In this document: piece by piece, positions 36,801 through 50,030 of the stretch
Layout: the number at the start of each line of letters is the position of its first letter
Numbering within the stretch: position 1 is the first letter of the stretch
Assembly: GCF_024713975.1 (NCBI RefSeq)
Contig: NC_091107.1
Location: 17,847,501-17,911,500 of the forward strand
Direction of reading: 5' to 3'
DNA from: Paralichthys olivaceus
Taxonomy: Eukaryota > Chordata > Actinopteri > Pleuronectiformes > Paralichthyidae
Length of the DNA stretch: 64,000 bases
Notes under the pieces: generated by a model
What the model was told of the DNA's origin: nothing
Databases searched by the model: none
The model's input: only the letters and a program-made list of their open reading frames with translations
Program-made: the position numbers and the translations under genes

Positions 36801-39800
36801 TGACAGGGCCAATTTAAAGAAATCATGCCCTCTCCGCCTTGACAATATATTAGTCACTGTTAGCAAAATGTCACAGCAACACACTCATCAACTCACTCTT
36901 GAAACAATCTATGAACCTCAGACTCTCCGCTCATAATTCCCCGGACATAGCCAAGCCCTTCACCCCACCTCCCACTCCCATAGCCCTGACACTCACATCG
37001 CATGCAGCCAATAGATTTGTGGCCTAATCCATCACTTCCCTGCACCGGCTCAACCGTCCTGAACCGTCCTCACTCATTGTTTGCCACGAAGGGGAGGGGA
37101 ACAACTGTTGACACACACACCGCACTCCCCCACACCAAACCTACTTTCAAATACATACATGCACTGTCACCCCCGATGAGCCTCCCCAAGTGCACAATGT
37201 AACACGTCAAGTCAGTGATTCGGCTCCTTACCCTGTCAAACCAGCACCTCCACTCTTATGCAGTCATGTGTTTCTTCAACAAAGTGCAAAGAATTTATCT
37301 ACTTAAAATGCAACCCTTTTTGTGTGGACTGTTGTGTTCAAGTGTGTTTTTAAGCTATTTTCTTTTTGGACTGGTTTCTTTGGAGCTCAAGAGGAACAGT
37401 CATAAAAAGCCATATTACAATTTTCTAAACTGAGAAAAGAAAATATATCTGCCTATAATGGAGTCTGTGTATGTTACATAGGCTGAGAGTAATGTTTGTT
37501 TAATTATGTACTCCATGTTGTCTCATGCCTGGACTTTCAGTTGAGCAAGATACTATGATGGTCTTCGGACCCTTAACCCCCAGACTTCCCTGCACTCCCT
37601 TGTGTTTGCATTCTACAGCAGCCTATTTTCAAACGCCTGTGTTAAATCTGCTCTGTGCACAAATCCTGTGCTTTACACAGGAATGAGACAGTTCAACCTC
37701 AGAAACATTCACTGAGCTTAGGTTGCATAGACTGCTTCGGACTCTTAGTTACAGTGGAGTTCTAGTTGTGCCTCAAGTTGTCTCAGACATGAACTCTGGA
37801 AAATACCCGGAAGTGGGTCCGGGCATTCTCCGGACTTCATATATGAGGAATGCAGCAGGAGATTGTCCAAGTGCTACGCAAATCACATGTTTTTGTTAAC
37901 AGCACATCGACACTGACATTTGCATTTTCACATTCAGCCCCTCTGGGTAATTTCAGGAGAATATCCAGAGTTCAGTGCATGTCTGAAAGCAGCTTCATTA
38001 AAACACAATATTCATATTAACTTAGTTTATAACCAATCTCTTTCTTTGCTCTCCAGAAAACTTCCAGACAACCCCAAAGCTGAATGGAGCATCTCTTTGG
38101 TCTCCTCTGTAATTGTGAAGCACATTAGTGCCCACTCCTTCAACATGGTATGATACTCATTTCATGTTTGATGTTAACACAGTTTCTTGCCATTCTGTAA
38201 AAGGATCATATACTTTGTTTTTACCACATGTTTTGGCCCTGCAGCTTCCTAGTTCATTATCTGTGTTCCACTGTGGTCTGTGCAATAATCCTGTCAGCCT
38301 CATCTCTTTTTGTCCAGCGCAGACTGCATTTGCGTCTCCTTAAAAAAAAAAGGGAAAATGGTCTCTACTGCAGGGAAAGTTTGGATTTCGTTTCTGAGAT
38401 TCTTATCAGCCCCAGAGCAGATCTGTGCTATTAGCTACTGGGAATGTGGCAAATTTAGAAGGGAGGGATTTTCATCCAGTCTATCTCAACAAGTACAGAG
38501 TACGAGTACAGCAGCAATTGTAAAAGAAGAAAGAAGAAGACTGAAAACAAGTTCTTGGGTTGGGTTGATGATTGAGAATTACAGCTGAGTTCCTCCGTCT
38601 GCTGATCTCTTTTTGTCATCAAAGACAGCAACAAACACATCCTGCCTCCTCCCTTTCTCTCAAGCTCAACAGTTAAAGTGCTTCCAGACAATAAGAGAAT
38701 CATGTCAGTCTCACATCAAAATCCGCTCTGTATGTTAAAGCAGTGGTGTTAACATACAACAAGATGTGAAAAGTTGTTACTTTTCCCCTGTTTTAACCAG
38801 AATGTTTCAGTAGTCAAACATTACGCCACTATCTCACTTTTGCTCTGCAACCCAGCCCAATCTAACAGATTCTGAGTTTACAAGTATACCCATAAGATCA
38901 TGTGGCTGGGACTTTAAAGTTTTTCTTGATTGCAAAGACATAGTCATGGCAGAATACGCCTAAGCATAGCACATGCCAAGTCTTCAGTCGAACACTTTTT
39001 CTTTCCCTTTGACCTGATTCTTTTTTTTACTTGCTTCCTCCAGTGTGCAAGCATGCACACAGAAAAAGGCTTTTTAAATATCAGTTGTCAGCTGCCAAGC
39101 AGCTCCACAGTCAGACACAGAAACCCTTCAACTAACCCTACCAACATCTTTCCCTCTGTTGTAGCCTTGGTTTATTTAAATTAATTCTTAGATATCCCGA
39201 CTCTGGCTCTTCACCCCTTACAATGAGATACTTTGTTGTTTCAGGTGCTGACCTTCGATGGAAGAGGAGTGAGTGGCCATGCCAATCACGTAGCCATCCA
39301 TAAAGCTGCGAGGTACAGACTGAACTTTAAGGCTTTGCCATCTGAAAATCATATACATCTAACTTAAAAAGGCCATCTTCAGGGTCATGATGTGGCTCAC
39401 ACACATGCACACAGTAACCAGCCTACTCCATAATCGTAAAAAGATCTCCAGGAAAACGAAGAACATTTAGACTCACATCAACATCCATCTCTCCAAATCT
39501 TTCACCACAAACTCACATGCACAGACAAACACACACACATACACACACACAAACACACACCATGTTTTTCAGAATTGGTCTCTTACATAGCTGAGAGGTC
39601 ATCCAAACAGTCCTGGCTCTGCTCCCAGAGAGCAGCAGTAAATCCTGTCCCTGAAGTGGTGAGGTGGAAGGGCAGCTCTGGTTTGGTGAGGCCAACCAAG
39701 CAAGTTGCATCAGACTATTTAAAAAAAAAAAGTGTTTTGCTCTGTGAAGTATACATTGCTGTCCCCATATTGCACAGATTTCCCCTCACTGAGCCCATCT

Positions 39801-42644
39801 GTTCAAAATATGTCTGCTCTTCAAATCACATAACATTATTCCCATTAGGATGAAATGCATAGGGATTTGTACTTATGCTCTACATCTCTTTTCTGTTAGT
39901 TTTAGTTTTTGTCCCCCTTAAATGTCATCAGGCTGCAGCACATTCCACACACTCATATATTTATCAGTTCCCTATATGCCTGATCGTTTTTGTTTGTGAA
40001 GGAGTTGAAAATTCCATCAGCAATGTTAGATTTTTTTTTTTTTTAAGTCCTGGATCCATCACCTGATCCAGATCTGCACCAAAATGCAAAATTGCTCCTC
40101 CCTAACCCATACCACATCCTTCCACCAAGTTTCATGGAAATGCGTTCAGAAGTTTTTTTCGTAGTCTTGCTTACACTCATACAAACCAACAAACATGAGG
40201 GGGGTGAAAACATCATGTTGTTGCTACACTGAAATTTTTTTTTTTTTTCTTTCCTTCCACAGCCACCTTGCTTCCACTGGACAAGTACCCAACGGTATGT
40301 TTGACAAAAAGACGACTTTCAAGAGGTTTATATTTTCAAAATCGGTGAGCACAGTGTCACAGATTCGATTCACTGGTCACTCTTTTATTGTTTCTATGAC
40401 ATTTATGAAGTGCAATGATAATGAGTACATGTGCTCATAATAGTATTAATAATTCAGCTTTAAGGAGCACCTCAAATCAAATACACAAATCTGCCTCACA
40501 GCTAGACAAGACAGGAAGAAGAAGCACCTCCTAGTCTGCATATTTCACATCCTGGAAAGTACTGTGAAGAGACTGAGCATTTTGTTAATGTACAGCGCCC
40601 TCTTCTGATCAAAAATGTTGCGTGACTCTTGTGTCTTTTAAACTGTGTGGTCTGCTGGTGGTAGCAAAAGGCCAGTTGGATAATAGCAAAAAACAGTTGT
40701 ATAACAAATGTTTCTTTTACAGCTGTGTGCCTACAAACTGAATATATTGTCAATCCAATTGGTCATGATTTTGACTTTCAGTTGCCTTTTCTCCTGATGA
40801 CCCACGTGGGGAATTTTTTTAATAGAATGTGAAAGGAAAAGTGGGACAGTGAGGTGGGTACATCTTACAACAGGAAGACTACATTTCTTGTTAGGAAAGC
40901 ATTCAGTTCCACTGAGCTTGCAGACAGCCTGATAAGAAACAAGCATCCCATGTAGTAAATCATACATGAGAACTGTCCCACCAGGCTGTTGAACATCATC
41001 ATCATCCTAGCAACTGCAAACACACACTTTATTTAGGACAGAAAGACTTTGTTCTTCCTTGAACTCTGTCCCTGCAGTGAGCAATCTTGAAAACACGCAC
41101 ACAGGTTATACATTACCAGACATTTGCATCTAACCTGCTGGGCTTGTCTCGCTGTGGCCTGTGGTGGAGGCGGAGAGAATTAGGCTCAACGTGACTGTAA
41201 TAAGCCTCCTCACCTGGCAGTGCAGCGAGACTCCCTGCTCATTACCAACAGCTTTAAGCTTCTTGTGCTCCACAAACTCCTGCTGCATGACAAATGTTAC
41301 AGTTAAAGATACCAGTACCATATTTACAGTCTGTGCTTGTTAATAGTTGAATGAGATATTTTTCTACTGACATTTCATACAAGCACTTATCTCCCATACA
41401 GTGGTTCTTACAACCTACAACACAAAGGGCAGCTTGAGTTTGCTACACTGAGAATGTCCTGATTAACTGTCTGCTGCTTCACTGAATGTTTAACAACATT
41501 AGTAGCTAACTGGGTCTCTGTGTGTTCTCCCAGACTGCTGTTTGCTCTCCCTGGTGACCGTCGGCCTCCTCAGGAAGTATATCTCCTTCCTGGAGCTCCC
41601 CCTCAGCTGGCTGCTGTCCTCATGTCTCTGCTGCATTATAGGCTCACGAGGCTACAGCAAAGCCAAAGTAAGACAGTTTGTCAGACCTGTCACTGTAGAG
41701 TCTTAGAGGGCACACGGATTTAAAACACATGCAGTATTTGTGCTGAAAAAGCAGGAGTGGAGATGAAGTTAGTGAAAAGAGACCACTAAAATGAGAAGAG
41801 GATTGAAATTATATCATTAAGCAAATAGTACATAAAGATATTAATACATATACACTGAATTTTAAATGTGTCACCATCTGCTTTGTTATTCATTCATTTG
41901 TTCATTCATTCAACTGTTATTACTCTGAAATACATTGAGGTAGAGACCTCATTTACAATATTGCTGAGTACAGAGAATAAACAGTGCTGCCTGCCTAACG
42001 TCTACAAACATATTCCTGCAAAGTATACACTTTGGTTTTACCCTTTCATCCTCCAAAATATATAGTATTACAGTATTTGACCTTTTCACATTAAGCCCTT
42101 TTTACTTTATTTTATTTAAATTTAATGATTACCCTCATTGTACTGCTGACCTGACCTGTCCTTCTCATCCAACACTTTTCATTGTACTGTTGATCCTGTG
42201 ATAACTTCTATATGACAAATACAAATTTAAACTTTATGAAACCAATCAAAGCAATCCAAGACACCAAGACAACACAAATAAGAAACAGTGAATTTTGCCA
42301 AATAGCAAAAGCAAGAGCCAAAGTCAAAGTTTCAAGAATGAATACAGTACATTTTATCTAAAGCAAAAGAATCAATCAAAACAAAGAGAGAGAGAGATAT
42401 CCAACCTTGGCAGTGATGAGGGTCATAGTGAAAAACTGTTTCCAGTGTTCAGTGCATGATTAAAATGTCACCATCATCTAAAACAGAAAGTTATAATCTC
42501 TCTTTCTCTTGTCAGGCTGCAATGCTCTGTCATCGCTCTCAACTCCTGTGGTTTCGGCATCTGTACATCACCTTCTCGCGCTACATGTTCATAAACACGT
42601 TCCGGGTGATCCCACAAGGACCAAAGAACCTGAAGATCTATTAA
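30833..42644 (+). CDS. pigl: N-acetylglucosaminyl-phosphatidylinositol de-N-acetylase
   Basis: PIGL removes the acetyl group from GlcNAc-PI, the second step of GPI-anchor synthesis, at the cytosolic face of the ER. Seven coding exons: 30833-31091, 32067-32166, 38057-38147, 39245-39312, 40263-40294, 41534-41667 and 42516-42644. They total 813 nt (270 aa plus TAA; human 252 aa). An N-terminal membrane segment spans about residues 7-25 ([19 protein letters not shown]). The zinc-binding AHPDDE motif is at residues 56-61 and GVSGHANH gives the HxxH pair His162/His165. [30 protein letters not shown] and [15 protein letters not shown] match mammalian PIGL. The start is taken at 30833 (MVKIMSIY). An ATG 12 nt downstream, or an in-frame one at 30725, is possible. 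The C-terminus extends past the human end with [12 protein letters not shown]. Confidence 0.95.
31092..32066 (+). other. PIGL intron 1
   Basis: No further exon was recognised. AT-rich, without an obvious transposon. Confidence 0.5.
33853..34135 (+). repeat. Interspersed repeat with GTGAGGACATTTT motifs
   Basis: Contains GTGAGGACATTTTTAG, GTGAGGACATTTTGACCC and GTCTCCTCACTAAGATA, flanked by TG-rich ends. This type of repeat is common in fish genomes. Confidence 0.5.
34582..34597 (+). repeat. Poly(G) run, 16 bases
   Basis: Sixteen consecutive G in PIGL intron 2. Confidence 0.85.
39926..40210 (+). repeat. Dispersed repeat copy (central and 3' part)
   Basis: Contains CATCAGGCTGCAGCACATTC, ATCCAGATCTGCACCAAAAT, CCACCAAGTTTCATGGAAAT and GGTGAAAACAT. 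It lies in PIGL intron 4. Confidence 0.65.
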
Positions 42645-42730
42645 AAGTTTGTTCCATCCGGATGCACTGATTGTTACACTGTTAGGTGTCGAGCTGTTTA
42701 CACATCTAATGAGCTGTTGTGCTCACAGTG

Positions 42731-42736
42731 AATAAA
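42731..42736 (+). terminator. Poly(A) signal of PIGL
   Basis: AATAAA lies 87 nt after the PIGL stop codon. Confidence 0.75.
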
Positions 42737-42845
42737 AATGTATTGAGAGTGTATTGGCTAAAGTAGCCTGAATGCTGTCTTTCACAAGACATCCAGAAAA
42801 GAAGAAAGAAGAAATGTTGAATTCCCTTTTTGCTATAGAAATGTC

Positions 42846-42851
42846 TTTATT
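42846..42851 (-). terminator. Poly(A) signal of CENPV
   Basis: The plus strand reads tttatt, that is AATAAA on the minus strand, about 104 nt after the CENPV stop. The PIGL and CENPV signals are only about 110 bp apart, so the two transcripts end tail to tail. Confidence 0.7.
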
Positions 42852-42954
42852 GTTTTCAGTCATTACACTGTAGAAAAACACTAAGGTTGGAAACAGTTTC
42901 CAAATTACTGTACAGTATCTCTGATGTACTACTGATTAAAACAAGATGTGATTC

Positions 42955-44014
42955 TTATGTCTTATCTTGTGATTTTCTTTCCACTGTGTTCGGTGCAGGT
43001 CTAGACATGTCCCTGATGCTCTTGTGAGCTTGCATGCTTTCCTCCCACTTCTCCCCACAAAACTTCTCCACTGTGACACTTTGAACTGTACCTGGATCCA
43101 GACAGTGTGGAGCAATGCCTGGGGAGAGAAAAAACAATAGCAACAAAGGGCTGTTAATTTGTTTGCATATAAACAATGCAGTCCACAGTCTCCAGCACAT
43201 TTCAGCAATAATTTGCTGAACAGATTTACCAGCTTAGATTTCAGTTAGTGCAAAGTATTAGGTTTTAAGGCTTTTCCCGAGGTCACTGTTAGATTCCTCA
43301 AGTCCCATTGTATACATTTCCCTTTATATAAGTATATGCCATGGAAGTGGGGCATTAGAGAGCAGACAGGTCAGCTTGGAGTAAACACGACAGGAGGATG
43401 TTGAAATGAGTTTACACCACGTGACAACGTCTCGTGTCAGGGTCGTACCATATCCATCTGGGTTGGAGCGTGGTGTGTAGAAACTTTGAACTCCGCAGGT
43501 TTTACAGAAGGTGTGTTGAGCAACATGGGTGTTAAATGTGTATGTGGTCAGACTATCCAACCCCTGGAAAGAAATAAGAAAAATAACATTATTCACTTAA
43601 AATGTTTGTGTCATTTTAAAGTTGTAATGAAAAGCATTGTTTTCTACCTGTAAGAGTGTGAATCTATTTTTTGGAACAATGAAATGATGGTTTTGTTTCT
43701 TTGTGCAAATGCTACAACTGGAAAAGAAACATATGTCAGTTTATAAGATTTTACAAGCAGCAACACATTGTTTGAAATATCTTTGCTATCTTTACTTAAA
43801 ATGTCTCTTCTGGGCCAGAATGACCATTGTGGCAGAAGACTACCTGTGATTTTAGATTTAAAACAGTTTTGATCTATTTTATATAATTATGAAACAATAT
43901 ATTTAAGTTTACTAAACATACTTGCAATGGAAAACATGGAGGTCTGGAGAACTCCAGACTTCAAATCTAACAGCTCCACAGTGGCAGCCACCTGTATGTT
44001 TTACAAGATCCATT
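42955..44014 (-). CDS. cenpv: Centromere protein V, short GFA-domain form
   Basis: Four exons on the minus strand (44014-43922, 43717-43648, 43563-43449, 43118-42955) join in frame to give 146 residues. The protein is a GFA (glutathione-dependent formaldehyde-activating enzyme-like) zinc fold: CHC at 10-12, CNCSIC at 30-35, and CKTC at 74-77. TTYTFNTHVAQHTFC, GVQSFYTPRSNP and GIAPHCLD match human CENPV, which binds centromeric and pericentromeric chromatin and microtubules. The ATG (44013-44011) follows one base after a good acceptor (TTTATACCCACAG), so an untranslated exon must lie upstream, perhaps ending at 44130 (GCTGG then GTAAAT). The long basic/proline-rich N-terminus of human CENPV was not found. 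The frame is open upstream into the candidate exon but has no ATG that I could find. Confidence 0.88.
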
Positions 44015-46218
44015 CTGTGGGTATAAAGAAAAGAACAAACCATCATTTTGAATACATATCTTTGTATCGTTGTATTATGCGATGGTCTGACTTACTTCAG
44101 TTACTTTCTGTCAACAGGAATGTATTTACCCAGCTCCTCCTTGAAGTTCTGGAGAAACTAGTGTGACGTGTTTGTTGTGCAACCTGCTGACGTGGAACTG
44201 GGCGTTCCGACCATAACAACCACACTGCAGAGGAAAACACAGTGACCCTAATCAAAGTCCATCACTGATAACAGTCACATTTGCATGAAAGCCTTCTGCC
44301 CTCAAACAGCTTTGACCCCTATCACTGCTGCTGATGGAGTCACTAAATATGTCAATTCAAAGTAGGTACCTTTATGCAGAGAAAGCCTTAAGTTTGCCGT
44401 TCCGAGCCAAGATAACTTTCAATTTGTGTGCTAACAGGGTCGGTACCACGGTTCTCGGCTGAGGCTATTTCTTGAAAAATAGTTTTCCCCGGAAAGACTT
44501 TGAGGCAGCACATAATGTTTCCAAGTAAAGGGGGTAGGGCAGACTACAGCAGGTTTTGCACAAGCACATTCGTCAGAGCTTGAACCAGTTCAGCCACACA
44601 CCCAGCCGCTGAGAGGCCCTGGGGCGGTTCGTCACGAGTTGAGTATCATATGACAGCGTGCTGGAGGGGGAGAAAGAGAATGTTGTGACCCAAATACATA
44701 AATTATTACTCTCCTGGCTGTATCATATCTGTGACCCCAAAATAGGAACTCAGAACTTCAGCATGTGAGCTGCTGCTCTTGGTTTAATTTAGCTTACAGT
44801 GCCACATATGTCTTTAATAGAGGTGGAAGATTGACATGGAAAAAACAGTGCTCAGTACTTGAAACTGCCAGGAATGAAGTAAGGCAGGTAAAGCAGCTGC
44901 CATTATCTTACTGGACTACATTTGTGCCATGTTGGTTTCCACAATTTAGAGACCACTGACCCACATATCAGATGCTAAGATGTGTTTAATTAGTTGGGTC
45001 ATTTTCTCATTAACAAAAAAACCCATAACATCAAATGAAAATCCTTGTCTGACTGACTGTAAAGGTAAAATCTATAATCAGTACATTCTTAAGTCAGTGT
45101 TTAACACGTGAGAATTCTCCAGTCACACCCAGGGCATTGACGCCACGCTAGGCACAGTTGGACCCTTGAAGCATTTTCCAGTAACATCAACAATAAAAAA
45201 AATTAATAGCTCACCTTTCGCTCCCACCTACTTTTCAGAAAGGTTGAAAATAAATCTGCAGCTACCATTAAATCCTAATCTGCACTGTCAGAGTCATTAT
45301 TCAAGTTAAACCAGAAGGGTTGAAATAATCGGATCACGTCCTATAAGGAAACAGAGTTTTATGATGAGCAGGCTGAAGACATTTTTACAGAGCAGTAACC
45401 TCTCTATCATATGACCATGTGTGCATATTGTCAGTCGAGATAACTTTAAAGTTACACATGAACTATTCAAATGGATTTAGTGATACTATATAGGTACATG
45501 GGTAGGCCTCTATAAAGAACAGTACAACAGTAAAACCTACAAACTGTGGTCTCTCAGGGTGTCAAGTATCCTGTTTCACTCTTAAGTTCACAACCCATGC
45601 AGTTCATTGTCATGAGACTAAAGCTGCCACAGCCAGATAATCAGCATCGGATAATTCCCCTTATTGAAATAGATAGTTTGCTGTGGTGTTTAGGTCGGCT
45701 GTAGATCACAAACGTATTCTATATTTAGATGGTCTGTGCAATGAGAAAGCTGGTGTGCATGTGGATTGCGAGGACGTGAAGTAAAGTGGGCAGAGGAGGC
45801 TAGTTAGCAGAGTGATCTTCCTCTTTGGCCCAGATACTTTAGTCTGCCGTCACAACAGCTGGTATCACGTTTACCAAACACGTTTCCATCTGTTGTCAGG
45901 CACGTTTCAAGCAGATCGACAGGGTTCCTGCCTGCACATGTCCCTGTTTAGTGCCAGGCAGATAAACAAGTGCAATTTCAGACCTGATGAGATCTTAATA
46001 AAACAATGGCTTCTTTTTTTGTTTGTTTGTTTTATGGGGATTTAAAAAAAAAAGGTTGGACAAACTCCATGTGTGTGTAATACACAAGCCACACTGTCCT
46101 GACCCGGTGTTATACAAGGGTTTTGTGTGGATTTGGGTGACTTTTGAATGGGCCTGTGTTCCTATAAGAATCCTACAGTCATGAGCATTAGCAGACATTA
46201 CGTACTGTCACACAGCAA

Positions 46219-46255
46219 CCAATCACAGGTCAGACAAACAATCGTGCCATCCAAT
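46219..46255 (+). promoter_or_regulatory. Pair of CCAAT boxes upstream of polyubiquitin gene 1
   Basis: CCAATCACA occurs at 46219 and again at 46251, as direct repeats 32 bp apart. This is a typical NF-Y arrangement about 300 bp upstream of the inferred transcription start. Confidence 0.5.
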
Positions 46256-46286
46256 CACATGCTCGGGCAAAGTCCCTGTTGCTGCG

Positions 46287-46306
46287 CTTCTAGCAAATTC
46301 TGGAGC
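46287..46306 (+). promoter_or_regulatory. Candidate heat-shock element
   Basis: The 20 bases read as four alternating 5-bp units: cTTCt, aGcAa, aTTCt, gGAgc. Units one and three match the HSF consensus nTTCn. Units two and four are imperfect. Polyubiquitin genes are heat-inducible in many eukaryotes. It lies about 250 bp upstream of the TATA box. Confidence 0.45.
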
Positions 46307-46476
46307 CGCAGTGTGGCGAGGTGTTATTCCGCCGCGGTGGATATATCAAAATAGTGCAATGAAACATTGTATTCTAAGCAGACGTCCCCGTGTAGAGCTC
46401 TGTGTATAATTATGAATGAATCAAATCGTTCAAATCAAACGTGCGTGTTCAAATAACATGCTCCGGAGCAGTGGGG

Positions 46477-46533
46477 ACTATTTTTGAACGCGGATGGATA
46501 TCAGAGGGTGACGTACGCAGCCTCCGGTATATA
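46477..46533 (+). promoter_or_regulatory. Core promoter of polyubiquitin gene 1
   Basis: It contains ACTATTTTTGAACGCGGATG (46477-46496), a CRE/ATF half-site TGACGT (46509-46514) and a TATATA box (46528-46533). Transcription should start near 46558. The same three elements in the same order occur at the second gene (52358-52410). Confidence 0.75.
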
Positions 46534-46557
46534 TTCAGCCTTGGAGAGGACTGCAGC

Positions 46558-46629
46558 AGAACTTCATTTTCAGCGGAAGCCGACACACAGCGGTCCTACT
46601 CCCGAGAATTCAATCTACGTTACTTTAAC
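46558..46629 (+). other. Untranslated first exon of polyubiquitin gene 1
   Basis: The 3' end is fixed by a strong donor (TTTAAC then GTAAGTAG after 46629). The 5' end is set only by distance from the TATA box. The intron runs 46630-47268 and ends CTACATAG, with GTTAAACC before the ATG. Polyubiquitin genes of vertebrates share this 5'UTR intron. Confidence 0.7.
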
Positions 46630-46923
46630 GTAAGTAGACTTTTTCTATTTGTTCTCATTGAAGTGTTGTTATATTCACACAACAACAGCAGCGTCTTAGT
46701 TTGTGTGTTGTTGTCTTCCAGCTTCGCTTAGTCAATCGTCAACGGTGGTATCGGTTTCAAAACGTTGAATCCACATTAAAATCCGGTCGTTTAGTTTCAT
46801 TACGTTATCATGGTGTTGAAGAATATCACCGTTTGTACGATTATCGTCGATTTCGTCAAAGCTACGCCACCGCAGTGAACAGCTAAAGCTAGCTACAGCA
46901 GTGACTCACCACTTCCAGTATCG

Positions 46924-46984
46924 TCCATTAGCGGGTAACGTCAGCTGAACAAAAGGAGCGTCAATAAGATCTCAAAATGGCGCT
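46924..46984 (+). promoter_or_regulatory. Intronic element shared by both polyubiquitin genes (copy 1)
   Basis: TCCATTAGCGGGTAACGT at 46924 followed by (C)AGCTGAACAAA, then AAAATGGCGCT at 46974-46984. The first 30 bases match 52770-52799 at 29 of 30 positions and the second block is identical at 52827-52837. AAAATGGCG is a YY1-type site. YY1 sites in the first intron of human UBC are known to promote its expression, so an intronic enhancer role is inferred. Confidence 0.65.
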
Positions 46985-47273
46985 CGGGCCGAAATGGCTG
47001 CTTAGCTGCCGATGGTCGGGAGCTATAAACCGAGTTTACAAATAAACATTTTTATTACTATTGGTGACACAGCTAATATTTGAACTTAAATATGACCCTG
47101 TCCAACATTACAGAGAAAGTTATTGCTGCCTTTTGTTAAGAGACAGGAGCTGCAGTAAATCGAAGTGACAACTGTTTCTTTTTAGTTTATGTCCACACGT
47201 CTAATGTTAAATAAGATGTTTAGATCATTTTCTAACCCGGACCCCCACCCCCCCTCCACTCTACATAGGTTAA

Positions 47274-48878
<1,605 letters not shown>

Positions 48879-48955
48879 ACTGCTGCATAATTCCATGTTA
48901 TTTACCATTCTGAAGTTAATGTTCATGTATGACATGCACACATGCTGTTCCACAT

Positions 48956-49009
48956 ATTAAAGATTTTAACCTTTACATGACCAAAAGTTGGATGCACAAC
49001 AATAATAAA
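48956..49009 (+). terminator. Poly(A) signals of polyubiquitin gene 1
   Basis: ATTAAA at 48956-48961 and AATAAA at 49004-49009 lie 78 and 126 nt after the stop codon. Either could be used. Confidence 0.6.
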
Positions 49010-49988
49010 GGGTTGAACTTAACTTCTTGGTGTTGATCTTTCTTGATGCATATCCACAGTTTAAATTTTACTATAGTGACATATACATAATATCAAGGAA
49101 CTAATAATGGTATAGTACACTGTATTAAGCTGATAAGTGTTGAATTTTAAATACATTAAGCTTGACAGATGAAACTTGAATAAACTATTAATTGCATATA
49201 GTATGTTAAGGTTTGGGAGTCAGCCACTTAGTTTTTCATTCCTCATTAGAAATAGTTATATATGGTATCTGATACTATTTTAAAGCAGTTTTAAATCTAA
49301 TAACATTCTTTTCAAACAATGTAATGGAAATATTGAGGACATCAAAAAACAAATGTAGAAAGTAACAGTAGAATTTTAAATGAAAGTAAATAGTGTAGTT
49401 GGGAGTTTTCATATCAAGCTGCTTTAGGTACACAATGGTCCAAATAATTAAATGCTGTCCTAAGGCAGCAGATAAGGGTAAATTGTTCATATGTGTACCC
49501 TTTAAAATATAAAAAATGAATACAATTCATAGAAGTAAGCAGGATTCTTCTTGACCCATAATGTACATTACAATGTTGCATCATTTATTTAGCTGTTGAG
49601 ACCCCCAGAGGTCTTCCACAAGCCTGTTCAGCAAGCAGTGCTGCTGTTAGTGGGCACAGTGGAGCACAGGGTTGTTCAGCTCCTGAGTCTGCAGAACAGT
49701 CAGGATGGTTCAGGACATTCTGATACATCAGGGTGTGGCGCCATCTAGTGTTGACCAACAGTAGATGATCATAGTTTTCAGTATAAGGAAACAGAAAATG
49801 CTATTAACCTGCCTCTTTATCCTGAGGGTGAACATTGTGTATCACTAAAAAGAGTCCACCATGTTCATATCACATTTCTGTACAAGCACTGTACTGCAGT
49901 GGTTCTAATGTCCTGGTGGCAGCCAGAAAGGAACATGATGTCCTGCCAAGCAGAGGCTAGGTAGTTAATTCAAAGCATAAAAAAACAC

Positions 49989-49991
<3 letters not shown>

Positions 49992-50025
<34 letters not shown>
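49992..50025. repeat. AT microsatellite
   Basis: About 17 TA units. Confidence 0.9.

Positions 50026-50030
<5 letters not shown>

Larger units (their letters stand above)
32167..38056 (+). other. PIGL intron 2 (5.9 kb)
   Basis: No exon was recognised. It contains a fish-type GTGAGGACA repeat at 33853-34135, a 16-base G run at 34582-34597 and a CA/CT stretch at 36320-36356. Confidence 0.5.
44015..46476. other. Intergenic region CENPV to first polyubiquitin gene
   Basis: No gene was recognised. It probably contains the CENPV 5' untranslated exon and promoter (44015-44700) and the distal polyubiquitin promoter (46200-46476). Reading frames of 64-77 codons here have no recognisable domain. Confidence 0.5.
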
